From Candidatus Eisenbacteria bacterium (GTDB taxonomy: Bacteria > Orphanbacterota > Orphanbacteria > Orphanbacterales > Orphanbacteraceae), in the NCBI GenBank assembly GCA_016867715.1, contig VGIW01000023.1:1-40134 (forward strand): 40,134 nucleotides of DNA, given 5' to 3'. The notes below the pieces were generated by a model. The model saw nothing but the letters and a program-made list of their open reading frames with translations. It was not told where the DNA came from and made no database searches. Positions 27,144-33,697 of the stretch are shown here, one piece after another (the stretch's first letter is position 1; each line of letters starts with the position of its first letter). The position numbers and the translations under genes were made by a program.

Positions 27144-27585
27144 CGATGGTTGCCGCGACGCCGTCTCGCGGGTCTCCTACGCAGCGCCGCGTCTTATCAT
27201 CCGCGGCGCGAGACCGAAGGGGATCCTTCGCTCATCGTACCTTGAACGAGATCGGCGCGCAAGGGATCGGCGCGGGGCAGGGAGCAAGCGCGGTCCCGAT
27301 CGCGGGGGTTAAAGTTTGTGCATCAAGCGATTGTGTCCGCGCGGATCTCGGACGAGCCGCCCGCGCGGAAAGGGGGCGCGTCTTTCGCGCTCGAGAGAGG
27401 AAGCGGCGGGCGGAAGGGCGGGGGAGGCCGGCCGCCCGGGCCGATCTCCGCACGGGGGCGCGCCGCGCGAAGAAGATTACTCCTTGAAAAGAAACAAGTT
27501 ACGCCCCGCGGTTCCCGCGATCGGCCTCGAGAAAAAAAAGCGCTCCGCCCGTTTTTGGCTTGTCCCCTTCGGCTGAATCAGTTGC
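27144..27585. other. gene-free intergenic region
   Basis: About 440 bases with no supported gene between a minus-strand operon and the polyamine operon. There is a small perfect hairpin near 27503-27515 (CGCGG/CCGCG) and an A8 run close to 27532-27539. Nothing else was recognised. Confidence 0.5.
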
Positions 27586-27591
27586 TACAAT
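27586..27591 (+). promoter_or_regulatory. candidate -10 box of polyamine operon
   Basis: TACAAT with TTGTCC at 27560-27565 as the nearest -35-like box (spacing 20, longer than ideal). Start of transcription near 27598 would give a leader of about 237 bases containing the hairpins described at 27664-27817. Confidence 0.35.
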
Positions 27592-27663
27592 ACTCAGTCT
27601 TGATTGGCACAGGGAAGGATGGGGCCGCGGCCGATCCTCGCGGACAAGGGCCGTTCGGGAATA

Positions 27664-27817
27664 GGCTCCCCGCGGGAGATCCGCGAGCCCCGGAGTAACC
27701 CGAATCCATCAGGGGGTGAGACAAAAATCCCAAGGCGGGCGTCGCGCGGGTTGGTCTTCACGCGCGACAGTGCCCGCGCAAAGCCTGGCTGTGATGGCGA
27801 CGCGCATCGCGCGGTCG
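27664..27817 (+). promoter_or_regulatory. structured mRNA leader with alternative hairpins
   Basis: Three hairpins precede the SpeD-like gene. The first is GGCT+CGCGG/CCGCG+AGCC (27664-27689). The second is a 14-bp stem formed by 27735-27748 with 27761-27768 and 27772-27777, with one 3-base bulge. The third is 27798-27805 with 27809-27817, ending seven bases before the ribosome-binding site. The right arm of the second hairpin (CGCGCGA, 27761-27767) can also pair with TCGCGCG at 27807-27813, which would open the third. That is the geometry of a translational switch. It matches no riboswitch class I know; GC richness makes chance pairing easier. Confidence 0.45.
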
Positions 27818-27834
27818 TCCAACAGGAGAGTGAG

Positions 27835-28278
27835 ATGAAGACTCACGTCGGAGGTCACGGAATCCGATCCGGACGGAGCTCGCATTCCGCCGGAAGCCAC
27901 GTCCTTCTCGACTTCGGCGGCGTGCCTCGCGAGATCTGCGAGGACGACGCGTTCCTCCTCGATCTGATCCGAAAAGCTTCGATCGAATCGGGATCGACGG
28001 TGATCAACTCGTGCCGGTATCGGTTCGGGCACAACTCGCCTTCGGGCTGCACCGCGTTCGTCATGCTGGACGAGAGCCACGTTTCGATTCACACCTATGC
28101 CGAGCGCGGTCTCGTGGCCGCCGACGTCTTCACCTGCGGGCCGACAAGCGAGGAGAAGACGGACTTGATCGTGACCAGGCTGAAGAGCGCCCTGCCCCAC
28201 ACCGAAGTCCGTGACATCCGCCTCCCGAGGTTCGCCCCGATCGCGGAGACCGCTTCGGTTCCGGGAGGTGACGGTTGA
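27835..28278 (+). CDS. speD: SpeD-family pyruvoyl-dependent decarboxylase
   Basis: A 147-residue proenzyme of the S-adenosylmethionine decarboxylase family. It should self-cleave before Ser81 in DESHVSIHT to form the pyruvoyl group; His86 and Cys101 (VFTCG) are the usual processing and proton-donor residues. The ATG is set by AGGAGAG at 27824-27830. The segment after the His reads TYAERGLVAADVF where classic SpeD has TWPEYGYAAVD-like sequence. No spermidine synthase gene is present, but agmatinase is. Since some SpeD homologues are known to have become arginine or ornithine decarboxylases, an arginine decarboxylase role is possible. Its stop overlaps the next TTG start. Confidence 0.88.
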   Translation: MKTHVGGHGIRSGRSSHSAGSHVLLDFGGVPREICEDDAFLLDLIRKASIESGSTVINSCRYRFGHNSPSGCTAFVMLDESHVSIHTYAERGLVAADVFTCGPTSEEKTDLIVTRLKSALPHTEVRDIRLPRFAPIAETASVPGGDG

Positions 28279-29333
28279 AGCGCCGGCTGCACGACGGCCG
28301 GGAAGACGGTCTCGATCCCCTCGAAACGCTCGACTTGCGGAAGACGGAGAGCTTCTCCGATCTCCTCGCGCGCATGTCGAAGACCGCGTTCGGCGGGAGA
28401 GCGCTCGGGGAGGCGTACCACGTCTTCCGCGAGATGGCCGGCGATCCTTCCTGTTTGATCGTCGTCACCGTTTCCGGAGCGATGACGATCGCGAAGATGG
28501 GCAAGGTTCTCTGCGACATGATCGACGAGGGCCTCGCGCACATCGTCGTCAGCACCGGAGCGCTGATGGCCCACGGGCTCTCCGAGGCGATCGGGGGCGT
28601 CCACTACAAACACGACGAGACCAAGGACGACGTCGAGCTCTTCGAGAAGGGCTACAACCGCGTCTACGACACGCTGGAGATGGAGGCGAACCTATGCGCC
28701 GCGGAGCGCCTCGTCTCCGAGGTCCTGGACCGCCACGACTGGTCCCGCCCGACGTCGTCGCACGAGTTCAACCGGGAGATCGGGCGACGTCTCTTCGAGC
28801 TCGGGCAGATGCCGAGCATCCTCGGCAACGCGTACGCGAAGGGAGTTCCGGTGTACGTCCCGGCTTTCACCGATTCCGAGCTCGGCCTCGACGTCGCGAC
28901 CCACGCGATGAAGAAGTCAATGGAGGCGCGCGGATCGAGCGGTACCGACGTTCTCTTTTCGGAAGCCCCGCCCTTCAACCCGTTCTTGGATCTTTTCGAT
29001 TACACGCGAAGAATCCTGGCGGCTAAGACGGTCGGCATCTTCACGATCGGCGGGGGCGTGCCGCGGAACTGGGCTCAGCAAGTCGGCCCCTTCGTCGACA
29101 TCACCAACATGCGCCTCGGGACGGAGATCTCGCAGCCGCGCTTCCGCTACGGGATCCGCATCTGTCCCGAGCCGACGCACTGGGGCGGGCTCTCCGGCTG
29201 CACGTACCGGGAAGGCGTCTCGTGGGGGAAGTTCGTTCCTCGCGAAGAGGGAGGACGTTTCGCCGAGGTGTACTGCGACGCCACGATCGCATGGCCGATT
29301 CTCGTTCGCGCCCTACTCGAAACGAAACGATGA
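28275..29333 (+). CDS. deoxyhypusine synthase-like (homospermidine-type) enzyme
   Basis: A 352-residue NAD-dependent aminobutyl transferase of the DHS fold. The family's catalytic lysine is Lys319 in GVSWGKFVP; other family blocks are CLIVVTVSGAMT, FTIGGGVPRNWAQQ and CPEPTHWGGLSG. Bacteria lack the eIF5A target of eukaryotic DHS, and bacterial homologues are known to make homospermidine or related polyamines. TTG start at 28275 with GGGAGGTG just upstream; the codon overlaps the speD stop (TTGA), so translation is coupled. Product could be homospermidine from putrescine plus a donor, or spermidine-like chemistry from agmatine; not decidable from sequence. Confidence 0.9.
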   Translation: MKRRLHDGREDGLDPLETLDLRKTESFSDLLARMSKTAFGGRALGEAYHVFREMAGDPSCLIVVTVSGAMTIAKMGKVLCDMIDEGLAHIVVSTGALMAHGLSEAIGGVHYKHDETKDDVELFEKGYNRVYDTLEMEANLCAAERLVSEVLDRHDWSRPTSSHEFNREIGRRLFELGQMPSILGNAYAKGVPVYVPAFTDSELGLDVATHAMKKSMEARGSSGTDVLFSEAPPFNPFLDLFDYTRRILAAKTVGIFTIGGGVPRNWAQQVGPFVDITNMRLGTEISQPRFRYGIRICPEPTHWGGLSGCTYREGVSWGKFVPREEGGRFAEVYCDATIAWPILVRALLETKR

Positions 29334-30238
29334 GCGAAGGCCACACCGTCCGCTTTCTGGATCTTCCTCCCTGCCCGATCGAGAAGGCCGAGGTCGTCAT
29401 CCTTTCTCTTCCTTTCGAGAAGACCGTGAGCTACGGACGCGGCGCGGCGACCGGTCCCCAGGCAATTCTCGATGCGAGCCGGCAGATCGAGCTGTTCGAC
29501 GAGGAAACGGAGATCGACTTCGACAGGGGACCGCGCATCCACACGGCCGAGGCGGTCGAGCCGGGCGAGCGGTCGGTCGAGGGCTATCTCGCGGATGTCG
29601 CGCGCCGCACGAGCGCTCTTCGGGATCGTTTCGTTCTTTCTCTCGGCGGGGAGCACACGGTCACGTACGGCGCGGCGCGCGGTCTCGTCCCTTCCCTTCG
29701 CGATCTCACGATCGTCCAGATCGATGCGCACGCGGACCTCATCGACGCTCTCGAAGGGAACAGATGGTCGCACGGCACCGTGATGCGGCGTCTATGGGAC
29801 GAGGGATGCCGGATCGTCTCGATCGGCGTGCGAAGCCTCTCGCGCGAGGAGTTCGATCTCGCGCGAAAAGGAGATCGCATCCGCGTCTTCTTCGCCCACC
29901 GCCTCGAAGAAGAGTGGCGGGACGCGATTCAGCTTCTTCTCGCGCTCGAGGGGCCGGTCTATCTTTCGCTCGACGTGGACGGCCTCGATCCGGCGGTTCT
30001 CCCGAGCACCGGCACGCCGCAGCCGGGCGGTCTCTCCTGGAAGCAGGCGACGGCGATTCTCGAGGCGACGGCGCGCGCGCCGAAGGCTCGGTTCATCGGA
30101 GCGGACATCGTCGAGTACGTGGCGAGCCCGAACCCTCCGGGTTCGGACCTCACGGCGGCGAAGCTCGCGACGCGTCTTCTCGCGTATCGAGAGTCGGCTC
30201 GCCGCACGGGGCGGCCTTCACCGGACGCTGGCGCGTAG
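29330..30238 (+). CDS. speB: agmatinase (ureohydrolase)
   Basis: A 302-residue manganese enzyme converting agmatine to putrescine and urea. Metal ligands are His109 (SLGGEHTVTYG), Asp132, His134 and Asp136 (IDAHADLID), and Asp215 and Asp217 (SLDVDGLDP). The substrate loop WSHGTVMRR is agmatinase-like and differs from that of arginase. ATG overlaps the preceding stop. As last gene of the operon it supplies putrescine to the deoxyhypusine synthase-like enzyme; agmatine must come from an arginine decarboxylase, possibly the SpeD-like first gene. Converges with the HEAT-repeat gene with six bases between stops. Confidence 0.92.
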   Translation: MSEGHTVRFLDLPPCPIEKAEVVILSLPFEKTVSYGRGAATGPQAILDASRQIELFDEETEIDFDRGPRIHTAEAVEPGERSVEGYLADVARRTSALRDRFVLSLGGEHTVTYGAARGLVPSLRDLTIVQIDAHADLIDALEGNRWSHGTVMRRLWDEGCRIVSIGVRSLSREEFDLARKGDRIRVFFAHRLEEEWRDAIQLLLALEGPVYLSLDVDGLDPAVLPSTGTPQPGGLSWKQATAILEATARAPKARFIGADIVEYVASPNPPGSDLTAAKLATRLLAYRESARRTGRPSPDAGA

Positions 30239-30244
30239 TTTCGT

Positions 30245-31093
30245 CTACGCGTTCTTGCGCGCCTTGCCTCCGGGCGCGGTGTTTTTGCGCGCGGCGTCGT
30301 TCGCCTCTGCCTGCAGGGATTCGAGGAGTTGCTCGGCCTCCCTCCGCACGAGGTACGCCCGATCCCACTCGAAGTTCTCGTCCTTCCCGAGAATGAGATT
30401 GCAGGTTCTCTCGAGCGCGACGCGTTCCTCTTCGGTGAGATGTCCGTGCAGTGCGAGCTTCCCGAGGCTCCTCACCGCCTTCGCCCGAATTCCCGGGTGC
30501 AGATCGGCGAGGTTCTTCCGAAGCCGATCGACCGTGCGTGCGCGCGTCGACTTCGGGATCTTCCCCGCCGGGATCGCCTCGGCGAACTTGCCGAGCGCCC
30601 GCACGGCGGTGTCGCGGAGATCGGCGTCTCTCGAGCGCGCGGATTCCAGCGCGAGCGGGACCGCGCGAACAACCTCCGGAGCTTCGATCTTTCCGAGGGC
30701 GTACAGAACGAACGATCGAAGCTCGGCGTTCTTGTGGGCCCGATACGTTCGGATGAGCGGCTCGACGGCCGCGACACCCATCTCGCCCAAGGATTTCGCG
30801 GCGACCATCTGCGCCTTGACGTCGCCGGAGGCGAGTTCCTTTACGAGTAGAGGAATCACATCCGGTCCGAGACGCGCGACCGCAACCGCGGCTTCGTCGA
30901 GGAGAGGAGCGAGATCCGGCCGGTCGAGCGGATCGATATAGAAGAGAGTCGAGAGCACGTCGAACAAGGACTTGATCGTCTTCTTGTCCGCTCGCGGGGC
31001 CGTCTTCTTCGCGAGGGCGAGACCCTTGCGGATGTCCGAAGCCTTCATCCCGGCCAGGAGTTTTGCGATCGTTTCGTGCGTTCCCTTGCTCAT
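30245..31093 (-). CDS. HEAT-repeat protein
   Basis: A 282-residue all-helical protein with several HEAT/PBS-lyase-like repeats between about residues 70 and 220 (for example VKAQMVAAKSLGEMGVAAVE, ELRSFVLYALGKIEAPEVV, DLRDTAVRALGKFAEAIP, GIRAKAVRSLGKLALHG). No signal peptide, so cytoplasmic. The C-terminus is Lys/Ala/Asn-rich and basic. Such proteins are scaffolds; no partner is evident here. GAGGGAG precedes the ATG, and a promoter-like pair lies at 31162-31190. Confidence 0.85.
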   Translation of the reverse strand: MSKGTHETIAKLLAGMKASDIRKGLALAKKTAPRADKKTIKSLFDVLSTLFYIDPLDRPDLAPLLDEAAVAVARLGPDVIPLLVKELASGDVKAQMVAAKSLGEMGVAAVEPLIRTYRAHKNAELRSFVLYALGKIEAPEVVRAVPLALESARSRDADLRDTAVRALGKFAEAIPAGKIPKSTRARTVDRLRKNLADLHPGIRAKAVRSLGKLALHGHLTEEERVALERTCNLILGKDENFEWDRAYLVRREAEQLLESLQAEANDAARKNTAPGGKARKNA

Positions 31094-31161
31094 GGCGACT
31101 CCCTCATGGCGGGTTCGGCGCCCGCCCTCCGCTCGTGCCCTCGATCGATCTTCGGCTTCCG

Positions 31162-31190
31162 ATTGTAACCCGAGCGGCCGGCTCTGTCGC
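31162..31190 (-). promoter_or_regulatory. candidate promoter of HEAT-repeat gene
   Basis: On the minus strand GCGACA (31185-31190) and TACAAT (31162-31167) are separated by 17 bases, giving a start near 31155 and a leader of about 62 bases. Confidence 0.45.
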
Positions 31191-31230
31191 GCGGCTTCGG
31201 CGGGTTCCTGCGAAAGGCGGGCGGAGCCGA

Positions 31231-31863
31231 TCAGCGGGCTTCCGGCGGATCATCGAGGAAGTCGACCGCGCCGGTCTCCAGCGAGTAAACGGCCCCCGCG
31301 ACGACAAGCCGGTCGTCTTTCATCATGCTTCGGAGCGCGCTCGAGCCCTGTCGCAGTCGGAGAACCGACGCGCGCACGTTTTCCCGAACCGCCCGCCGCG
31401 CGAGCGCGTCCGGATCGAGCCCCGGCTCCTCGGCGAGCAGCCCCTCCACCGTCGGGCGGATGCGGTCGATGATCGCGCGCAGGTTCTCCGAAGGCGGCTC
31501 CCTCCGCGACCGTACCGTCTCCACGGTTTCCCGAACCGCTCCGCAACGCGTGTGTCCAAGGACGACGACGAGACGAGTTCCGAAGCGCTCCGCGGCGAAC
31601 TCGATACTGCCGATCTGGGAAGGGCCGGCGATGTTTCCGGCGACGCGAACGACGAAGAGATCGCCCGGTCCCTGATCGAAGACGATTTCGACCGGCGCTC
31701 GCGAATCGGAGCAGGCGAGAACCGCGGCGATCGGACTCTGTCCCTCGACGAGCGCGTTCCAACGGATCGATCCGATGTGCGCAGCAGCGCCGCGATTTCC
31801 GGAGACGAAGCGGCGGTTTCCTTCCCGCAACCGTTCGAGCGCTTCTTGTGCGGAGACGGTCAT
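31231..31863 (-). CDS. beta-class carbonic anhydrase
   Basis: A 210-residue zinc enzyme interconverting CO2 and bicarbonate. Zinc ligands are Cys51, His104 and Cys107 (ACSDSRAP and GHTRCGAV), and the Asp53-Arg55 dyad of the beta class is present. The RVAGNI block lies between them. No signal peptide is evident, so it acts in the cytoplasm. Length is normal for the class. Upstream lies the diadenylate cyclase gene on the same strand, 100 bases away; there is no obvious functional link. Confidence 0.93.
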   Translation of the reverse strand: MTVSAQEALERLREGNRRFVSGNRGAAAHIGSIRWNALVEGQSPIAAVLACSDSRAPVEIVFDQGPGDLFVVRVAGNIAGPSQIGSIEFAAERFGTRLVVVLGHTRCGAVRETVETVRSRREPPSENLRAIIDRIRPTVEGLLAEEPGLDPDALARRAVRENVRASVLRLRQGSSALRSMMKDDRLVVAGAVYSLETGAVDFLDDPPEAR

Positions 31864-31963
31864 GTGTCCTCGCTCCTCGGCGGGGGGGGCGGGCGCTCGA
31901 TCGCGGGCGACCTCACGCCCCGCGTTCCCGCATGAGACCGATGACGAGCCGCCCGCGTCCGGT

Positions 31964-33121
31964 CTAGCTGTTGGGGCGAGCCCCCACGCGGATCCGGTTC
32001 GGCCGGACCTCGGTCACCTCGATCGTCGCGGGACGAGGGATGTCGTCACCGCCGACGAGGAAGGTGTGAATCCCGGGTTGCAGCGACAGGACGGAAAGAC
32101 GCACGGCGGCTCTCTCGATTTCCGCGCGTAGGAGGTGGCGTCGCTCTCCGACGAACGTCACCTCGACCTCCCGCGGCTCCACGTTGTCGATGATCATGCC
32201 GGCCGGAACGTCCGTGAGCACGATCGGCAAGGATCGCGTGATCGTGATCTCCACCGAGCCCGCGGAAAAGACGAGCCAGAGAAGAACCGCGATGCCGAGC
32301 GCGAACGCGGTTTCGAGCCACCGCGTCCCCATCCGTTTCCATGCCGGGGCGGCGGCGCCGGCCGGGCGCGTTGTCTCCTGAAGGAAGTTCCGGAGTTCTC
32401 TGTGCACGTCCTTGCGCTCCGCAAGTGTGCGGAGGGTCCCGTCTCTCGCCAGGGAAACCGTCCCGCGTTCCTCGGAGACCACCACCGTCAGCGAGTCCGT
32501 CCGTTCGGAGAGGCAGAGCGCGGCGGCATGGCGCGTGCCTCTCGTTCCGAGCTGCTCCTGGTTGCCGGAGAGGGGAAGGCGCGCCCCGAACAGGCGCACA
32601 CGGTCCCCCTCGACGAGAATCGCGCCGTCGTGCCCGGGCGAATGCTTGTCGAACAGGCTGAGAAGAAGAGGCTCGCTCGCGAGCGCGTCGAGCGGCACGC
32701 CCCCTTCGAGGTGGCGATCGACCGGTTCCTTTCCGGGGAAGACGAAGAGCGCGCCCGTCTTTCTCTCCGCCAGGTGGACGATCGAACGCGCGACGACCTC
32801 GATGGAGTCCGGCGGCGGCGGCGGCCGCTTCCTTCGCATCGAAAGGACCGCGATCTGCTCGAAGAAGCGCCGAATCTCGTCCTGAAAGACCACGATCACG
32901 ACGATCACGAACGCCGCGAAGAACGCCTCGAGGATCGTCGCCGTTACGTGGAGCCCGAGGAATCGTGCCAGGAGATCGACCCCGCCCAAGATCGAAAGGC
33001 CGATGAGGGCAAGCCGCGCGCGCGTCCGTCGTAACCAGGTGATGCCGATCCAAATGAGAAACGCGACGACGCCGATATCGACGATGTCCCCGAGACGAAT
33101 CCCCCCGTGCCAACCAAACAT
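31964..33121 (-). CDS. cdaA: CdaA-type diadenylate cyclase fused to YbbR (CdaR-like) domain
   Basis: A 385-residue membrane enzyme making cyclic di-AMP from ATP. Three membrane helices (about 12-30, 37-55, 60-79) precede a DAC domain (about 95-230) with the DGA motif at 165-167 in HDGAILVEGD. The RHR motif appears as RHA (197-199) and the following GLSE as CLSE, both departures from consensus. After a Pro/Ala linker comes a fourth membrane helix (about 270-287) and a YbbR-like beta domain to the end (TITRSLPIVLTDVPAGMIID and so on). CdaR is normally a separate protein. The start at 33121 has AGGAG about ten bases upstream; the longer open frame to 33658 overlaps the divergent MBOAT genes and is not used. 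Confidence 0.9.
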   Translation of the reverse strand: MFGWHGGIRLGDIVDIGVVAFLIWIGITWLRRTRARLALIGLSILGGVDLLARFLGLHVTATILEAFFAAFVIVVIVVFQDEIRRFFEQIAVLSMRRKRPPPPPDSIEVVARSIVHLAERKTGALFVFPGKEPVDRHLEGGVPLDALASEPLLLSLFDKHSPGHDGAILVEGDRVRLFGARLPLSGNQEQLGTRGTRHAAALCLSERTDSLTVVVSEERGTVSLARDGTLRTLAERKDVHRELRNFLQETTRPAGAAAPAWKRMGTRWLETAFALGIAVLLWLVFSAGSVEITITRSLPIVLTDVPAGMIIDNVEPREVEVTFVGERRHLLRAEIERAAVRLSVLSLQPGIHTFLVGGDDIPRPATIEVTEVRPNRIRVGARPNS

Positions 33122-33304
33122 GGTCTTGCCGCTCCTCTCGAGCATCCGGATAGTCAACAGTTTGCCCCGGCCGGCGGGAAGTTGCAAGCGCGTGAAGCCC
33201 CCGCGGCCGGTTGACTCAGCCCGTCCCGGATCCGATAATCGGCGAAGACTGGCGGTTCGCGGACCTTCCCGGTCGGAACGTACGGGGTTCATCGGCGGAT
33301 CGAC

Positions 33305-33598
33305 GTGAAGAAGATCGCGAAAACACTCCTTGTGGCCGCCGAGCTCGGCCTCTTTCTCCTGGTGATTCAGCGCCGGTTTCAGGTGGAGAGCCCGGCCTTC
33401 GTCCGGATCGTCGAGCTCGCGATCGCCGGCTTCTTGATCCACGCATTCCTCCCGCGGCGGCTTCGCTTGTCCTTCTTCCTTCTCCTTTCGCTCGCGGGCA
33501 TCCTTCTCGTGTTCGGAGTCCGGGACGGGTTGGGGGTGATCGGCATCGGGCTCGCGCTCGTCGGGCTCTGCCATCTTCCCGTCCGTTTCTCGGCGTGA
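33305..33598 (+). CDS. N-terminal fragment of MBOAT acyltransferase (in-frame stop)
   Basis: A 97-codon frame with three hydrophobic segments (about 8-20, 33-50, 54-90), starting at GTG 33305. It ends at TGA 33596-33598. The same frame continues without any other stop through VALVLVAGAGLAFLRASPGH into the MBOAT core at 33698. This makes the TGA look like a changed tryptophan codon inside one gene. Neighbouring genes use TGA as a normal stop, so code reassignment is unlikely. Treat as the first part of a gene interrupted by a stop (mutation or sequence error); an independent small membrane protein is the less likely alternative. Confidence 0.6.
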   Translation: MKKIAKTLLVAAELGLFLLVIQRRFQVESPAFVRIVELAIAGFLIHAFLPRRLRLSFFLLLSLAGILLVFGVRDGLGVIGIGLALVGLCHLPVRFSA

Positions 33599-33697
33599 GT
33601 CGCTCTTGTTCTTGTCGCCGGCGCGGGGCTCGCCTTCCTTCGCGCGAGCCCGGGACATCCCGCGATCTCACAAGCCGTCTGGCCGATTCTCGGCGCG

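Noticed and set aside
27598-27834. Leader considered as cobalamin, SAM or guanidine riboswitch
   Set aside because: The conserved core boxes of these classes are not in the right order or orientation; only uncharacterised hairpins can be supported.
28275-29333. True deoxyhypusine synthase acting on eIF5A
   Set aside because: Bacteria lack eIF5A/hypusine; the polyamine operon context favours a polyamine synthase role.
33596-33598. TGA as selenocysteine or reassigned codon
   Set aside because: Other genes in the window end in TGA in normal fashion, there is no evident downstream SECIS-like hairpin, and the residue falls in a membrane helix, not an active site.
33121-33658. N-terminal extension of the diadenylate cyclase to 33658
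   Set aside because: The added 179 residues are charged low-complexity sequence and overlap the divergent MBOAT gene; MFGWHGG at 33121 fits the normal CdaA start.
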